The notes beneath the pieces were generated by a model that saw only the letters and a program-made list of their open reading frames with translations, had not been told where the DNA came from and ran no database searches. Below, piece by piece: positions 46,667 to 55,955 of a stretch of 64,000 bases of DNA. Position 1 is the stretch's first letter. Each line of letters begins with the position of its first letter. The stretch spans positions 1,925,001-1,989,000 of the forward strand of contig NZ_JACCBF010000001.1 of the NCBI RefSeq assembly GCF_013409625.1. The letters are read 5' to 3'. The position numbers were made by a program, and so were the translations under genes. This DNA is from Nocardioides kongjuensis (GTDB lineage: Bacteria; Actinomycetota; Actinomycetes; Propionibacteriales; Nocardioidaceae).

Positions 46667-49546
46667 TCAGGAGCGCGGGATCTCCCGCATCTCGAAGGCC
46701 TCGACGATGTCGCCCTCCTTGATGTCCTGGAAGTTGCGGAGCACGAGACCGCACTCGAATCCCTCCCGGACCTCGGCCGCGTCGTCCTTCTCCCGCTTGA
46801 GCGAGGCGAGGTCGAGGTTGTCGGCCACCACGGCGCCGTCGCGCAGGACGCGGACCTTGGCGTTGCGGCGGATGACACCACTCGTGACCATGCAACCGGC
46901 GATGTTGCCGATCTTGGACGAGCGGAAGATCGCACGGATCTCCGCCTGGCCGAGGGCGTGCTCCTCGTACTCCGGCTTGAGCATGCCCTTGAGGGCCGCC
47001 TCGATCTCCTCGATCGCCTGGTAGATGACCGAGTAGTAGCGGATCTCGACGCCTTCCTTCTCGGCCATCTGACCCGCCTTGCCCTGCGGGCGGACGTTGA
47101 AGCCGATGATGATCGCGTCGGAGGCGGCAGCGAGGTCGACGTTGGTCTCGGTGATCGCACCGACACCGCGGTCGATGACCCGCAGGCTGACCTCGTCGCC
47201 GACGTCGATCTGCGCGAGGGCGTCCTCGAGTGCCTCGACCGAACCGGACACGTCGCCCTTGAGGATGAGGTTGAGCTCCTGGCTCTCGCCCTTCTCCATG
47301 GAGGCCATGAAGTCCTCGAGGGTACGACGCACGCGGCGCTTGGCCTGCATGGCCGCCCGCTCGCGCGCCTCACGCTTCTCGGCGATCTGGCGTGCCATCC
47401 GGTCGTCCTCGACCACGATGAAGTTCTGGCCGGCGCCCGGGACGGACGAGAGGCCGAGGACCATCGCGGGCCGGGCCGGGTCGGCCTCGGTCAGCTCGTT
47501 GCCGTGCTCGTCGAGCATGGCGCGGACACGACCGTGGGCCGGACCGGCGACGATCGAGTCGCCGACGCGCAGGGTTCCGCGCTGGACGAGGATCGTGGCC
47601 ACCGGGCCGCGACCGCGGTCGAGGTGCGCCTCGACCACGAGGCCCTGGGCGTCCTGGACCGGGTTGGCCCGCAGGTCCAGGGACGCGTCGGCGGTGAGCA
47701 CGATCGCCTCGAGCAGCTTGTCGAGGTTGAGCCCGGCCTTGGCCGAGACGTCGACGAACATCGCGTCGCCGCCGTACTCCTCGGGCACGAGGCCGTACTC
47801 GGAGAGCTGGCCACGGACCTTGGTCGGGTCGGCCGACTCCTTGTCGATCTTGTTGACCGCGACCACGATCGGCACGTTCGCCGCCTTGGCGTGGTTGAGC
47901 GCCTCGACCGTCTGCGGCATGACGCCGTCGTCGGCCGCGACCACCAGGACGGCGATGTCGGTCGCCTGGGCACCACGGGCACGCATGGCGGTGAACGCCT
48001 CGTGACCCGGGGTGTCGATGAAGGTGATCCGGCGGTCGTCGCCGTCGACCTCGGTGTGGACCTGGTAGGCACCGATGTGCTGGGTGATGCCACCGGCCTC
48101 GCCCGCGACGACGTTGGCGTTGCGCAGCGCGTCGAGGAGCTTGGTCTTTCCGTGGTCGACGTGACCCATGACAGTCACGACCGGCGGGCGGACGACCAGG
48201 TCGTCCTCGCCGCCCTCGTCGGCACCGAACTCGATGTCGAACGACTCGAGCAGCTCGCGGTCCTCGTCCTCCGGGGAGACGACCTCGACGACGTAGTTGA
48301 GCTCGTCACCGAGCAGCTCCAGCGTCTCGTCGCCCACCGACTGGGTGGCCGTGACCATCTCGCCGAGGTGGAAGAGCATCTGCACCAGCGAGGCGGCGTC
48401 GACGCCGATCTTGTCGGCGAAGTCGGTCAGCGACGAGCCGCGGGCGAGACGGACCGTCTCACCGTTGCCCTTGCGGACCCGCATGCCGCCGATCGTCGGG
48501 GCCTCCATGGCCTCGAACTCCTGGCGACGCGCCCGCTTCGACTTGCGGCCGCGGCGCGCGGGACCACCCGGGCGACCGAAGGCACCCTGGGTCTGGCCAC
48601 GCTGGCCGGGACGACCGCCACCACCGGGACGACCACCGCCACCGGGGCCGAAGCCACCGGGACCGCGACCGCCGGGAGCACCGGCACCCGCACCCGCGCC
48701 GGGACGACCCGGGGCGCCAGCGCGACCCGGACCACCCGGGCCACGGCCACCGGGGCCGGGACGACCGGGACCACCCGGGCCACGACCGCCGGGGCCGCCC
48801 TGCCCGAAGGCACCGGCGGACTTCGGCATCATCGCCGGGTTGGGACGCGGCATGCCCGGACGGGCACCGCCACCGGCGCCGGCCGGCGGACGCGGGCCGG
48901 CCGGACCGGCCTCACCCTCGCGCGGCGGCGGAGCGGGACGACGGCCCATGCCCTGGCTGGGCGCGAACGGGTTGTTGCCCGGCCGCGGGGTGCCACCGGG
49001 CTTGCCGACCGGACGCGGAGCCGGAGCCGGCGCCTTGGGCGTCGGGGGCTTCGGGGCACCGGGCTTGGCAGCCGGAGCGGCGGGAGCAGCCGGGGCCTCG
49101 GGCGCAGCCGGAGCCGCGGCAGCGGCGGGCTTCTCCTCGACCGCCGGTGCCTCCGGTGCGGCCGGGGCCTTCGGACCGGGCCGCGGGCCCGGGCGGGGAC
49201 CGCCGGGCTTGGGCGCGGCGGCAGCCGGAGCCGCAGGGGCCTCGGCGGCCGGGGCCGGGGCGGCCGGAGCCGGCGCAGCAGCGGCCGGCGCCTCGGGCGC
49301 GGCGGCAGCCTTCTTGGCCGGAGCCTTGGGGGCGGGCTTGGCGGCCTCGCCGGCGGACTCGCCGGCGGGCTTCATCTTGGCGAGGAGCTCGGCTCCATAG
49401 GTCGCCTCGAACTTCTTCACGGCGGGGAGCTCGATGCTCGACGACGCCGTCTTGGCGAACTCGCCAATGTCACTGAGCATCTTGAGCGCGTCGGCGCTCT
49501 TGATGCCGTACTGCTTCGCGAGTTCGGAAACTCGGGTCTTGGCCAC
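46667..49546 (-). CDS. infB: translation initiation factor IF-2
   Basis: GTPase that brings initiator tRNA to the 30S subunit. 959 residues: an IF2N domain (about 1-55, [16 protein letters not shown]), a long Ala/Pro/Gly-rich disordered region to about 320 with Arg-Gly-Gly-Pro repeats, a second IF2N-like region, then the G domain with [12 protein letters not shown] near 460, DTPGHEAF and NKIDKESAD, and the C-terminal tRNA-binding domains. GTG start with AAGGAG seven bases upstream. The N-terminal length is at the long end for bacteria but usual for Actinobacteria. Confidence 0.96.
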   Translation of the reverse strand: MAKTRVSELAKQYGIKSADALKMLSDIGEFAKTASSSIELPAVKKFEATYGAELLAKMKPAGESAGEAAKPAPKAPAKKAAAAPEAPAAAAPAPAAPAPAAEAPAAPAAAAPKPGGPRPGPRPGPKAPAAPEAPAVEEKPAAAAAPAAPEAPAAPAAPAAKPGAPKPPTPKAPAPAPRPVGKPGGTPRPGNNPFAPSQGMGRRPAPPPREGEAGPAGPRPPAGAGGGARPGMPRPNPAMMPKSAGAFGQGGPGGRGPGGPGRPGPGGRGPGGPGRAGAPGRPGAGAGAGAPGGRGPGGFGPGGGGRPGGGGRPGQRGQTQGAFGRPGGPARRGRKSKRARRQEFEAMEAPTIGGMRVRKGNGETVRLARGSSLTDFADKIGVDAASLVQMLFHLGEMVTATQSVGDETLELLGDELNYVVEVVSPEDEDRELLESFDIEFGADEGGEDDLVVRPPVVTVMGHVDHGKTKLLDALRNANVVAGEAGGITQHIGAYQVHTEVDGDDRRITFIDTPGHEAFTAMRARGAQATDIAVLVVAADDGVMPQTVEALNHAKAANVPIVVAVNKIDKESADPTKVRGQLSEYGLVPEEYGGDAMFVDVSAKAGLNLDKLLEAIVLTADASLDLRANPVQDAQGLVVEAHLDRGRGPVATILVQRGTLRVGDSIVAGPAHGRVRAMLDEHGNELTEADPARPAMVLGLSSVPGAGQNFIVVEDDRMARQIAEKREARERAAMQAKRRVRRTLEDFMASMEKGESQELNLILKGDVSGSVEALEDALAQIDVGDEVSLRVIDRGVGAITETNVDLAAASDAIIIGFNVRPQGKAGQMAEKEGVEIRYYSVIYQAIEEIEAALKGMLKPEYEEHALGQAEIRAIFRSSKIGNIAGCMVTSGVIRRNAKVRVLRDGAVVADNLDLASLKREKDDAAEVREGFECGLVLRNFQDIKEGDIVEAFEMREIPRS

Positions 49547-49641
49547 GGTTCTCCTTCTGGCCCAAGACCCGGGATGGATCTCTAGACCGTTGGTGGGTGG
49601 TGCAGAACGAACTGGCTCATCGCGAGATACTCATCGAGTGC

Positions 49642-50010
49642 TCATGAGCTGTTGCTCCAGTCTCTGTCGGTCGGATCGGTCCGAGCTGCGGCCGCCTGGG
49701 CGACGTACTCCCTCACCGGCACGCTGGAGAGCCCACCCGCGCCCGGAGTGATCCGGAGCGCGCGGGAGAAGGCCTTCCGCCGTACCGCGAGGTCGTAGCA
49801 ACCGGTCGTGGGGTGCAGGTGCGCTCCACGGCCCGGCGCGGTGCCACCAGGATCCGGGACGACGGCCGGCTGGCCGTCGGTTCCCGAGCCGGCGGTCACC
49901 CGCAACAACTCGCTCTTGGTGGCGCGCGCCCGGCATCCGACGCAGGTCCGGACGGGCCCCGGGATCGGGACGACGTCAGGGCATGCAGGGGAATTCGGTC
50001 GGTGTGCCAC
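49642..50010 (-). CDS. ylxR: YlxR-family RNA-binding protein (DUF448)
   Basis: A 122-residue protein of the YlxR family, found between nusA and infB throughout Gram-positive bacteria and reported to bind RNase P or rRNA. The motif GPVRTCVGCRARATKSELLR is at about 18-37, and GRGAHLHPTTGCYDLAVRRKAFSRAL forms the core. The GTG start at 50010 gives a proline-rich head; a TAGAGT box lies nine bases before it, so it may be leaderless and independent of nusA. Confidence 0.85.
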   Translation of the reverse strand: MAHRPNSPACPDVVPIPGPVRTCVGCRARATKSELLRVTAGSGTDGQPAVVPDPGGTAPGRGAHLHPTTGCYDLAVRRKAFSRALRITPGAGGLSSVPVREYVAQAAAARTDPTDRDWSNSS

Positions 50011-50081
50011 CGAGGGTCAACTCTACCGCTTGGGTGGTCGACTTCACGAACCGGCACCCGGTCCGCGGTCGGCGAGGGGGC

Positions 50082-51050
50082 TCAGGCCTCCTCGTCGGAG
50101 TGGATGTCGATGCGCCAGCCGGTGAGCCGGGCGGCGAGGCGGGCGTTCTGGCCCTCCTTGCCGATCGCGAGCGACAGCTGGAAGTCGGGCACGACGACGC
50201 GTGCCGAGCGGGCCGCCGCGTCGACCACGGTGACCGACTGGACCTGCGCCGGGGACAGCGCGTTCGCCACGAGCCGCGCCGGGTCGTCGGACCAGTCGAC
50301 GATGTCGATCTTCTCACCGCCGAGCTCGGACATCACGTTGCGCACGCGCTGGCCCATCGGGCCGATGCAGGCGCCCTTGGCGTTGACGCCGGAGACGGTC
50401 GACTTCACCGCGATCTTGGTGCGGTGGCCGGCCTCGCGGGCGATCGCCGCGATCTCGACCGTGCCGTCGGCGATCTCGGGGACCTCGAGGGCGAACAGCT
50501 TCTTGACCAGGCTCGGGTGCGAGCGGGACAGGGTGACCTGCGGTCCGCGCATGCCCTTGCGGACCGAGACGACCAGGCACTTGATGCGCGTGCCGTGCCG
50601 GTAGTCCTCGCCGGGGACGCGTTCGCTGGCGGGCAGCTGCGCCTCGATCCGGCCGAGGTCGACCAGCACGTCGTCGGGGTTGCGGCCCTGCTGGATGACG
50701 CCGGAGATGATGTCGCCCTCCTTGCCGGAGAACTCGCCGAACCTGATCTCGTCCTCGGCGTCGCGCAGCCGCTGCAGCATGATCTGCTTCGCGGTCGTCG
50801 CGGCGATGCGGCCGAAGCCGTCGGGGGTGTCGTCGTACTCGCCGACCTTGTTGCCCTCGGCGTCGAGCTCGGTGGCCAGCACGGTGACGTGCCCGGTCTT
50901 GCGGTTGAGCTCGACCCTCGCCTGGGAGACCGAGCCCTCGGTCTTGTGGTACGCCGTGAGCAGCGCCTGCTCGATCGCCTCGACGAGGACGTCGAACTTG
51001 ATCTCCTTCTCGCGCTCCAGCGTCCGGAGGATGCTGAGGTCGATGTCCAT
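50082..51050 (-). CDS. nusA: transcription termination/antitermination factor NusA
   Basis: RNA-polymerase-bound elongation factor of 322 residues. N-terminal domain (about 1-110), an S1 domain (about 115-185 with [11 protein letters not shown]), then two KH domains ([22 protein letters not shown] near 210-231 and [19 protein letters not shown] near the end). No acidic repeats follow, as in most Actinobacteria. ATG at 51048-51050 overlaps the rimP stop (TGATG). Confidence 0.95.
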   Translation of the reverse strand: MDIDLSILRTLEREKEIKFDVLVEAIEQALLTAYHKTEGSVSQARVELNRKTGHVTVLATELDAEGNKVGEYDDTPDGFGRIAATTAKQIMLQRLRDAEDEIRFGEFSGKEGDIISGVIQQGRNPDDVLVDLGRIEAQLPASERVPGEDYRHGTRIKCLVVSVRKGMRGPQVTLSRSHPSLVKKLFALEVPEIADGTVEIAAIAREAGHRTKIAVKSTVSGVNAKGACIGPMGQRVRNVMSELGGEKIDIVDWSDDPARLVANALSPAQVQSVTVVDAAARSARVVVPDFQLSLAIGKEGQNARLAARLTGWRIDIHSDEEA

Positions 51051-51577
51051 CAGTCGGCGTCCTTGTCGTTCTCGTCGTTCGTCATGTCTTTGCGGTTGAA
51101 CTCGATCTGCACCAGCGCCTTGCGGACGTCGGCGTAGGCGACCCGCCGCAGGCTCTCGTCGACCGTCAGGTCCACGCCGTCCTCGTCGGAGGCGCCGATC
51201 CGGCCGGTCACGCTCACGTCGTCGGCGAGGGTCACCTTGACCAGGCGGCCCTCGTTGCGGCGCCAGTGGCGCGGCAGGGTCAGCGGCCGGTCGACGCCGC
51301 GGGAGGTGACCTCCAGCGTGTACGGCAGCTCACCGAGCGCCTTCGCCCCGCCATCGGGGCCGTCGTCCTCGAGGACCCGGTCGATCACCTTGGTCGCGGC
51401 CGCGACGTCGTCGAGCGTGAGCCCGCCGTCGGTGTCGACGGCGATCCGCAGCACGCGGCGCTTCCCGGCCGGGGTGAGCTCCACGGCCTCGAGGTCGAGG
51501 CCCAGCTCGGCGAGCGGCGCGACGAGGACGTGCTCGATCCGCTCTGCTGTCGCTCCCTGAGCGGAATGAGTACCCAT
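51050..51577 (-). CDS. rimP: ribosome maturation factor RimP
   Basis: Protein for 30S assembly, 175 residues, first gene of the nusA block. The N-terminal domain has [27 protein letters not shown] near 27-53 and the central [14 protein letters not shown] signature near 86-99; the C-terminal SH3-like part ends in a Lys/Asp-rich tail. ATG at 51575-51577 with GGGGAG upstream. Divergent from the DUF4439 gene. Confidence 0.93.
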   Translation of the reverse strand: MGTHSAQGATAERIEHVLVAPLAELGLDLEAVELTPAGKRRVLRIAVDTDGGLTLDDVAAATKVIDRVLEDDGPDGGAKALGELPYTLEVTSRGVDRPLTLPRHWRRNEGRLVKVTLADDVSVTGRIGASDEDGVDLTVDESLRRVAYADVRKALVQIEFNRKDMTNDENDKDAD

Positions 51578-51643
51578 GGTGAGTCTCCCCGTGTCCTGTT
51601 GTGGCTGTGCGAGGCACACGATACCCGTCCGGCGGCTGCCCGA

Positions 51644-51649
51644 TAGGGT
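51644..51649 (+). promoter_or_regulatory. leaderless promoter of the DUF4439 gene
   Basis: TAGGGT followed by six bases and GTG at 51656. Confidence 0.55.
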
Positions 51650-51655
51650 CGCCGG

Positions 51656-52612
51656 GTGCCTGCCCGTCACCGCCCCGTCCCGCGACGGCTCGTGCTCGTC
51701 GGCGGGATCGGCGCAGCCACGGTGCTGCTGACCGGCTGCGACGCGATCGACGACGTCCTCGGCTCGGACGACGACCCGGGCGTGTCGGGCGCGGTCACAC
51801 CGACCGCTCCCCCGGCTGACGCCGACAGCAGCCTCGTCGAGAGCGTGCTGGCCTCGATCTCCACCACCGGCGCCCTCGCCGCGGCGACCGCGAGTGCCGT
51901 GCCCGGCCTCAAGGTCGCGGCCCGCCTGGCCCGGGTCCACGACGCCCACGCCGCCGAGCTCGGCGGCTCCGTCACCGCCCCCGCTCCCGAGGTCACGACC
52001 GACCGCGCCGCCTCACGCGCTGCCCTGGTGAGCGCCGAGGCCGCGCTGCGGGACCGGCTCGTCGACGCTGCGCGCGAGGCGCACAGCGGCAGCCTGGCGC
52101 AGGTGCTGGCCGCGATGGCCGCCGCGCTCGGCCAGGTGCTGGTCGGACCCGGCAGCCGCCCGCCGGCCGAGCTGCCCGCGGCCTCGGGTGACACCCCGCC
52201 CGCCGTCGAGGCGCTGCAGACCACGCTCGCCGCCGAGCACGCCGCCGTCTTCGTGTACGGCGTCCTCGGCGGCCAGACCTCCGCCTCGGGCTCCCCCGCG
52301 CTGTACACGGCGCTCACCTCGGCCTACACCGCGCACCGGGCGCGCCGCGACGACCTGATGGCCCGGCTGCAGGCCGACGGAGCAGACCCGGTCGCGGCCG
52401 AGCCCGGCTACGGGGTGCCCGCCGACCTGTCCACACCGACGGCGGTCACCGACCGCGCCCGCGCGCTGGAGGAGTCCGCGACGGCGACCTACGCCTACCT
52501 CGTCGCGAGCACCACCGGCGACGCCCGTGCCTGGGCGGTCGACGCGCTCGTGGACGCCGCGGTGCGCAGCACCACCTTCGGCGGGCGGCCGGACCGGCTG
52601 CCGGGCCTGTGA
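51656..52612 (+). CDS. ferritin-like DUF4439 lipoprotein
   Basis: A 318-residue exported protein. The N-terminus has an arginine pair, a hydrophobic core and the lipobox LTGC (Cys28), suggesting membrane anchoring. The C-terminal 140 residues form a ferritin-like helical bundle of the DUF4439 type, with [24 protein letters not shown] near 182-205 and [12 protein letters not shown]. The diiron ligands of true ferritins are not clear, so iron binding is not claimed. Often found next to rimP/nusA in Actinobacteria. Function unknown. Confidence 0.8.
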   Translation: MPARHRPVPRRLVLVGGIGAATVLLTGCDAIDDVLGSDDDPGVSGAVTPTAPPADADSSLVESVLASISTTGALAAATASAVPGLKVAARLARVHDAHAAELGGSVTAPAPEVTTDRAASRAALVSAEAALRDRLVDAAREAHSGSLAQVLAAMAAALGQVLVGPGSRPPAELPAASGDTPPAVEALQTTLAAEHAAVFVYGVLGGQTSASGSPALYTALTSAYTAHRARRDDLMARLQADGADPVAAEPGYGVPADLSTPTAVTDRARALEESATATYAYLVASTTGDARAWAVDALVDAAVRSTTFGGRPDRLPGL

Positions 52613-52770
52613 GCTCGTCGATCGCCGGAGCCCCGGAGCTCGTCGAGTAGGCCGAGCCCCTGGGCGAGGCCGTGTCGAGACGCCTCACCGAAGTCTCGAT
52701 ACGGCGGTCGCCCACTAGACCTTCCCGGCAGAACCGCCACTGCTCGTTCCTCGCAGTGTCACGGGTCGGT

Positions 52771-52850
52771 AAAAACGCCACCGGTTCGCGACCTCCGACA
52801 TCCGGGGAACTCCCGAGACGTCCCCCGAAGCCGGGGTCGCGAACCGATGG
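52771..52850 (-). terminator. intrinsic terminator with U-run on the minus strand
   Basis: A 16-base stem (arms 52835-52850 and 52778-52793, one G-U pair; the core is CGGTTCGCGACC) enclosing a secondary hairpin, followed after CG by five T on the minus strand (52771-52775). It is the clearest factor-independent terminator in the window. Confidence 0.75.
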
Positions 52851-52963
52851 TGACCGGGGACAACGGTCATTCGGCGACCGGGAGAGGTGGGGCTCACCGT
52901 CCGCCGTGTGCACAATCATGCAACAGAACGCGTCCAAGGGCCCGCGGAAGCGATCCTCATAAA

Positions 52964-52976
52964 TGTGCACTGCACA
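52964..52976. repeat. palindrome TGTGCA-C-TGCACA
   Basis: Six-base perfect arms around one base; a second TGTGCACA lies at 52907-52914. Candidate protein-binding site, partner unknown. Confidence 0.35.
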
Positions 52977-53034
52977 AACCTGCAGATGAGGGAACCCTCA
53001 CCTGAGCGTGAACCGCCGCTCCGCGGGAGCGCGC

Positions 53035-53745
53035 TCAGCGCCAGGGTGCGAGCAGGTCCGGGATGTCGGCGAGGCGGTGGGCGACGGCGTCGGGGTCGCC
53101 CTCGGTGTGGCCGACCTGGTCGGCCGGGATCGTGCTGTGCGGGACGTGGATCGCGCGCATCCCGGCGTTCTGGGCGCCCCAGACGTCGTCGAAGAGCCGG
53201 TCGCCGACGTACACGCAGGCGGCAGGGTCGGTGACGCCGACGGCGTCCATGGCGGCGCGGAAGGCGTCGGGCGAGGGCTTCGTCCACGGGATCTCGCTGG
53301 TGTAGACGTCACCGTCGATGAGGTCGAGCACGCCGTCGCGCTCGAAGTACCCGCGGTGCCACGAGCGCGGCCAGATCGTGTTGGACAGGACGCCGACCTT
53401 GATCCCCTCGGCGCGCAGCCACCGCCACAGCGGGCCCACGTCGGGATCGGTGAGGGTGTGCGGCTCCCAGAAGGCGTGGTAGGCGTCGAGCAGGTCCGGG
53501 TCGTGACCGAGCCCGGCGGCGTCGAAGAGGTCGCCGATCGTGGCGCTCTGCTGGTGGTCGCGGCTGCGCCCCCAGACCACGCTGCCCGCCTCGTGGAGAC
53601 GGGCGGCGTGGGCGTGGTGGTCGTCGGAGGTGTCCGGCGTGGTCAGCACCGCCTGGGCGAGTGCCAGGGACTCCGCGTGGAAGTCGATGTCGTGCCAGGC
53701 GGTCAGCGTGCCGCCCCAGTCGAAGACGACCGCGTCGACCGCCAC
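53035..53745 (-). CDS. HAD-superfamily hydrolase
   Basis: A 236-residue haloacid-dehalogenase-like enzyme. Motif I reads FDWGGTLT near 8-15, with the nucleophile D9 but Gly at the usual second-Asp position, so a normal phosphatase acid is missing. Motif II is VGVLSNTIW near 116-124, motif III is the Lys in WTKPSPDAF near 153-161, and motif IV is VYVGDRLFDD near 177-186. The helical cap lies between I and II. GTG start five bases after the proS stop, so it may be read with proS. Substrate unknown. Confidence 0.85.
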   Translation of the reverse strand: MAVDAVVFDWGGTLTAWHDIDFHAESLALAQAVLTTPDTSDDHHAHAARLHEAGSVVWGRSRDHQQSATIGDLFDAAGLGHDPDLLDAYHAFWEPHTLTDPDVGPLWRWLRAEGIKVGVLSNTIWPRSWHRGYFERDGVLDLIDGDVYTSEIPWTKPSPDAFRAAMDAVGVTDPAACVYVGDRLFDDVWGAQNAGMRAIHVPHSTIPADQVGHTEGDPDAVAHRLADIPDLLAPWR

Positions 53746-53750
53746 CGCGA

Positions 53751-55529
53751 TCAGCCCCGCACGACCGCGGCGAGCGCGGTGACGGCGTCGCCGAGGGCGA
53801 CCTCCTGGCGCTCACCGGTACGACGGTCCTTGATCTCGATCACCCGGTTGTCGGGGTCGGCCACGCCACGGCCCACGGTGACGATCGTCGGTACGCCGAT
53901 CAGCTCGGCGTCCTTGAACTTCACCCCGGGGCTGATCTTGCCGGCGCGGTCGTCGTAGATGACGTCGAGGCCGGCGGCGGTCAGGCCGGCGACGAGCTCC
54001 TCGGCTGCTGCGAACACGGCCTCGTCCTTGCCGGCGGCGACGACGTGCACGTCGGCCGGGGCGACGTGGCGGGGCCAGCACAGGCCGATCTCGTCGAGGG
54101 TGTCCTCGGCGATGGCGGCCACCGCCCGGGTGACGCCGATGCCGTAGGAGCCCATCGTGACGGTGACCAGCTTGCCGTTCTCGTCGAGGACCTTCAGCTC
54201 GAGCGCGTCGGCGTACTTGCGGCCGAGCTGGAACACGTGGCCCATCTCGATGCCGCGAGCCGACTCGAGGACCCCGTCGGTGCAGTTGGGGCAGGCGTCG
54301 CCGTCACGCACCTCGGCGGCCTCGATCGTGCCGTCGCCGGCGAAGTCCCGCCCGGCGACCAGGTCGATGACGTGTGAGCCGGGGACGTCGGCGCCGGTCA
54401 CCCAGCGGGTGCCCTCGGCGACACGGGGGTCGAGCAGGTAGCGGATGCCGGACTTGTTCTCCTCGCCCAGCACGCCGGGCCCGATGTAGCCCTTGACGAG
54501 CGCCGGGTGCTTCGCGAACTCCGCCTCGTCCATGGGCTCGACCTCGATCGGCTCGAGCTGGCCCTCGAGCCGCTTCTGGTCGACCTCGCGGTCGCCGGGC
54601 AGGCCGATGGCGAGGGGCTCACGGGTGCCGTCGGGGTGCTTGAGCACCAGGACCACGTTCTTGAGCGTGTCGCCGGCCGTCCAGGGACGGTCGTCGCGGG
54701 GGAAGGCCGCGTTGAGGTGGTCGACCAGGGTGTCGATGGTCGGGGTGTCGGGGGTCGGCTCGGCGTGGGCGGCCGGCTGGCCGTCGTACGACACGGGCGC
54801 GGGCGGGCGGACCTGCACCGCCTCGACGTTGGCGGCGTAGTCGCAGTTGCTGCACCGGACGTAGGTGTCCTCGCCGACCTCGGCCTTGGCGAGGAACTCC
54901 TCCGACTTCGAGCCACCCATCGCGCCGGCGGTCGCCTTGACGATCGCGTAGTCGAAGCCGAGCCGGTCGAAGATCCGGACGTAGGCGTCGCGGTGCTTCT
55001 GGTACGACGCCTCCAGGCCCGCGTCGTCGACGTCGAAGGAGTAGGAGTCCTTCATGGTGAACTCACGACCGCGCAGCAGGCCGGCGCGCGGACGCGCCTC
55101 GTCGCGGTACTTGGTCTGGATCTGGTACAGGCTCAGCGGCAGGTCCTTGTAGGAGCTGTACATGTCCTTGACGAGGAGCGTGAACATCTCCTCGTGCGTG
55201 GGCCCGAGCAGGTAGTCGCCGTCCTTGCGGTCCTTGAGCCGGAAGATGCCGTCGCCGTACTCGGTCCACCGGTTGGTCGCCTCGTAGGGCTCGCGCGGCA
55301 GCAGCGCGGGGAAGGACACCTCCTGCGCGCCGATGGCGTTCATCTCGTCGCGGATGATGCCCTCGATCTTGCGCAGCACGGCCAGGCCGAGCGGCAGCCA
55401 GGTGTAGATGCCCGGCGCTGCGCGGCGGATGTAGCCGGCCCGCACGAGCAGCCGGTGGCTCGGGACCTCGGCGTCGGAGGGGTCCTCCCGCAGGGTCCGC
55501 ACGAACAGGGTCGACATCCGCATCAGCAC
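53751..55529 (-). CDS. proS: prolyl-tRNA synthetase, bacterial type
   Basis: Class II synthetase that charges tRNA-Pro. 592 residues with motif 1 near the N-terminus, motif 2 ([21 protein letters not shown]) near 141-161, an editing/insertion domain (about 225-380) and the anticodon-binding C-terminus. A four-cysteine zinc-like region (CSNCDY and CPNCTDG) is present. Start is GTG at 55527-55529, six bases after TAGGCT; an ATG two codons on is possible. Monocistronic or followed by the HAD gene. Confidence 0.96.
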   Translation of the reverse strand: MLMRMSTLFVRTLREDPSDAEVPSHRLLVRAGYIRRAAPGIYTWLPLGLAVLRKIEGIIRDEMNAIGAQEVSFPALLPREPYEATNRWTEYGDGIFRLKDRKDGDYLLGPTHEEMFTLLVKDMYSSYKDLPLSLYQIQTKYRDEARPRAGLLRGREFTMKDSYSFDVDDAGLEASYQKHRDAYVRIFDRLGFDYAIVKATAGAMGGSKSEEFLAKAEVGEDTYVRCSNCDYAANVEAVQVRPPAPVSYDGQPAAHAEPTPDTPTIDTLVDHLNAAFPRDDRPWTAGDTLKNVVLVLKHPDGTREPLAIGLPGDREVDQKRLEGQLEPIEVEPMDEAEFAKHPALVKGYIGPGVLGEENKSGIRYLLDPRVAEGTRWVTGADVPGSHVIDLVAGRDFAGDGTIEAAEVRDGDACPNCTDGVLESARGIEMGHVFQLGRKYADALELKVLDENGKLVTVTMGSYGIGVTRAVAAIAEDTLDEIGLCWPRHVAPADVHVVAAGKDEAVFAAAEELVAGLTAAGLDVIYDDRAGKISPGVKFKDAELIGVPTIVTVGRGVADPDNRVIEIKDRRTGERQEVALGDAVTALAAVVRG

Positions 55530-55535
55530 GGCCGA

Positions 55536-55541
55536 AGCCTA
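55536..55541 (-). promoter_or_regulatory. leaderless promoter of proS
   Basis: TAGGCT on the minus strand, six bases before GTG at 55529. Confidence 0.55.
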
Positions 55542-55576
55542 CGGCCGGGCCCCGTGACGTCGCGAACCAGCAAGCC

Positions 55577-55942
55577 TCAGGCGGCCCAGGCCGCCTTCAG
55601 CATCCCGCGGATCATGGGCAGCTGGAGCGGCAGCCGGGCGAGCGTGCCGGCCTTGAGCGCGGTGTTGTCGCCCCGCTGGGCGTCGAGCGCCATCTTCACG
55701 TTGCCGGGGAAGACACCGACGAGCAGCGCTGCGCCGGCGTACGCCGCCACGCGCCGGGTGCGCGGGTGCAGCATCCCGGCGGCGCAGGCCAGCTCGGCCA
55801 CGCCGCTCCAGACCACGACCTGCCGGGGCGCGGGCAGCTGCTCGGGGATCATCGGCTCGAACACCTGCGGCCGGACGAGGTGCACGAGACCGCTGGCGGC
55901 GAAGGCTGCGGTGACGGCCTTGGCCGTGAAGGGGACGGACAT
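55577..55942 (-). CDS. DoxX-like small membrane protein
   Basis: A 121-residue protein with four hydrophobic segments, similar to DoxX/DUF4267-type membrane proteins. The order is TAKAVTAAFAASGLVHLV, then VVVWSGVAELACAAGML, RVAAYAGAALLVGVFPG and a C-terminal helix. The ATG at 55940-55942 is used; a GTG three codons upstream is an alternative. The stop of the FAD oxidoreductase lies 13 bases upstream, so the two are one operon under the TetR regulator; it may be a redox or membrane partner (inference). Confidence 0.7.
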   Translation of the reverse strand: MSVPFTAKAVTAAFAASGLVHLVRPQVFEPMIPEQLPAPRQVVVWSGVAELACAAGMLHPRTRRVAAYAGAALLVGVFPGNVKMALDAQRGDNTALKAGTLARLPLQLPMIRGMLKAAWAA

Positions 55943-55955
55943 GGGCCCCACTGTC

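Larger units (their letters stand above)
52613..53034. other. 422-base gap between convergent genes, with repeats and a strong terminator
   Basis: No convincing gene. It holds a decayed repeat with two GAGCTCGTCG copies (about 52614-52650), which also occur in the hairpin at 34336, a small hairpin GCAGTG/CACTGC near 52739-52760, a strong minus-strand terminator at 52771-52850, TGTGCACA at 52907-52914 and TGTGCA-C-TGCACA at 52964-52976. Possible small RNA or long 3' untranslated region of the HAD gene. Confidence 0.6.

Noticed and set aside
48427..49059. Gly/Pro/Arg-rich tandem repeats suggesting a repeat protein or repeat array
   Set aside because: They are the disordered N-terminal region of IF-2 read in another frame; not a CRISPR or minisatellite.
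46646..49585. A long plus-strand open frame over infB
   Set aside because: Mirror image of the IF-2 gene caused by GC-rich codons; composition is Arg/Asp/Val repeats with no family resemblance, while the minus strand encodes a complete IF-2.
52446..52970. A minus-strand open frame in the convergent gap
   Set aside because: It has no family features, overlaps the 3' end of the DUF4439 gene and runs through the terminator and repeats.
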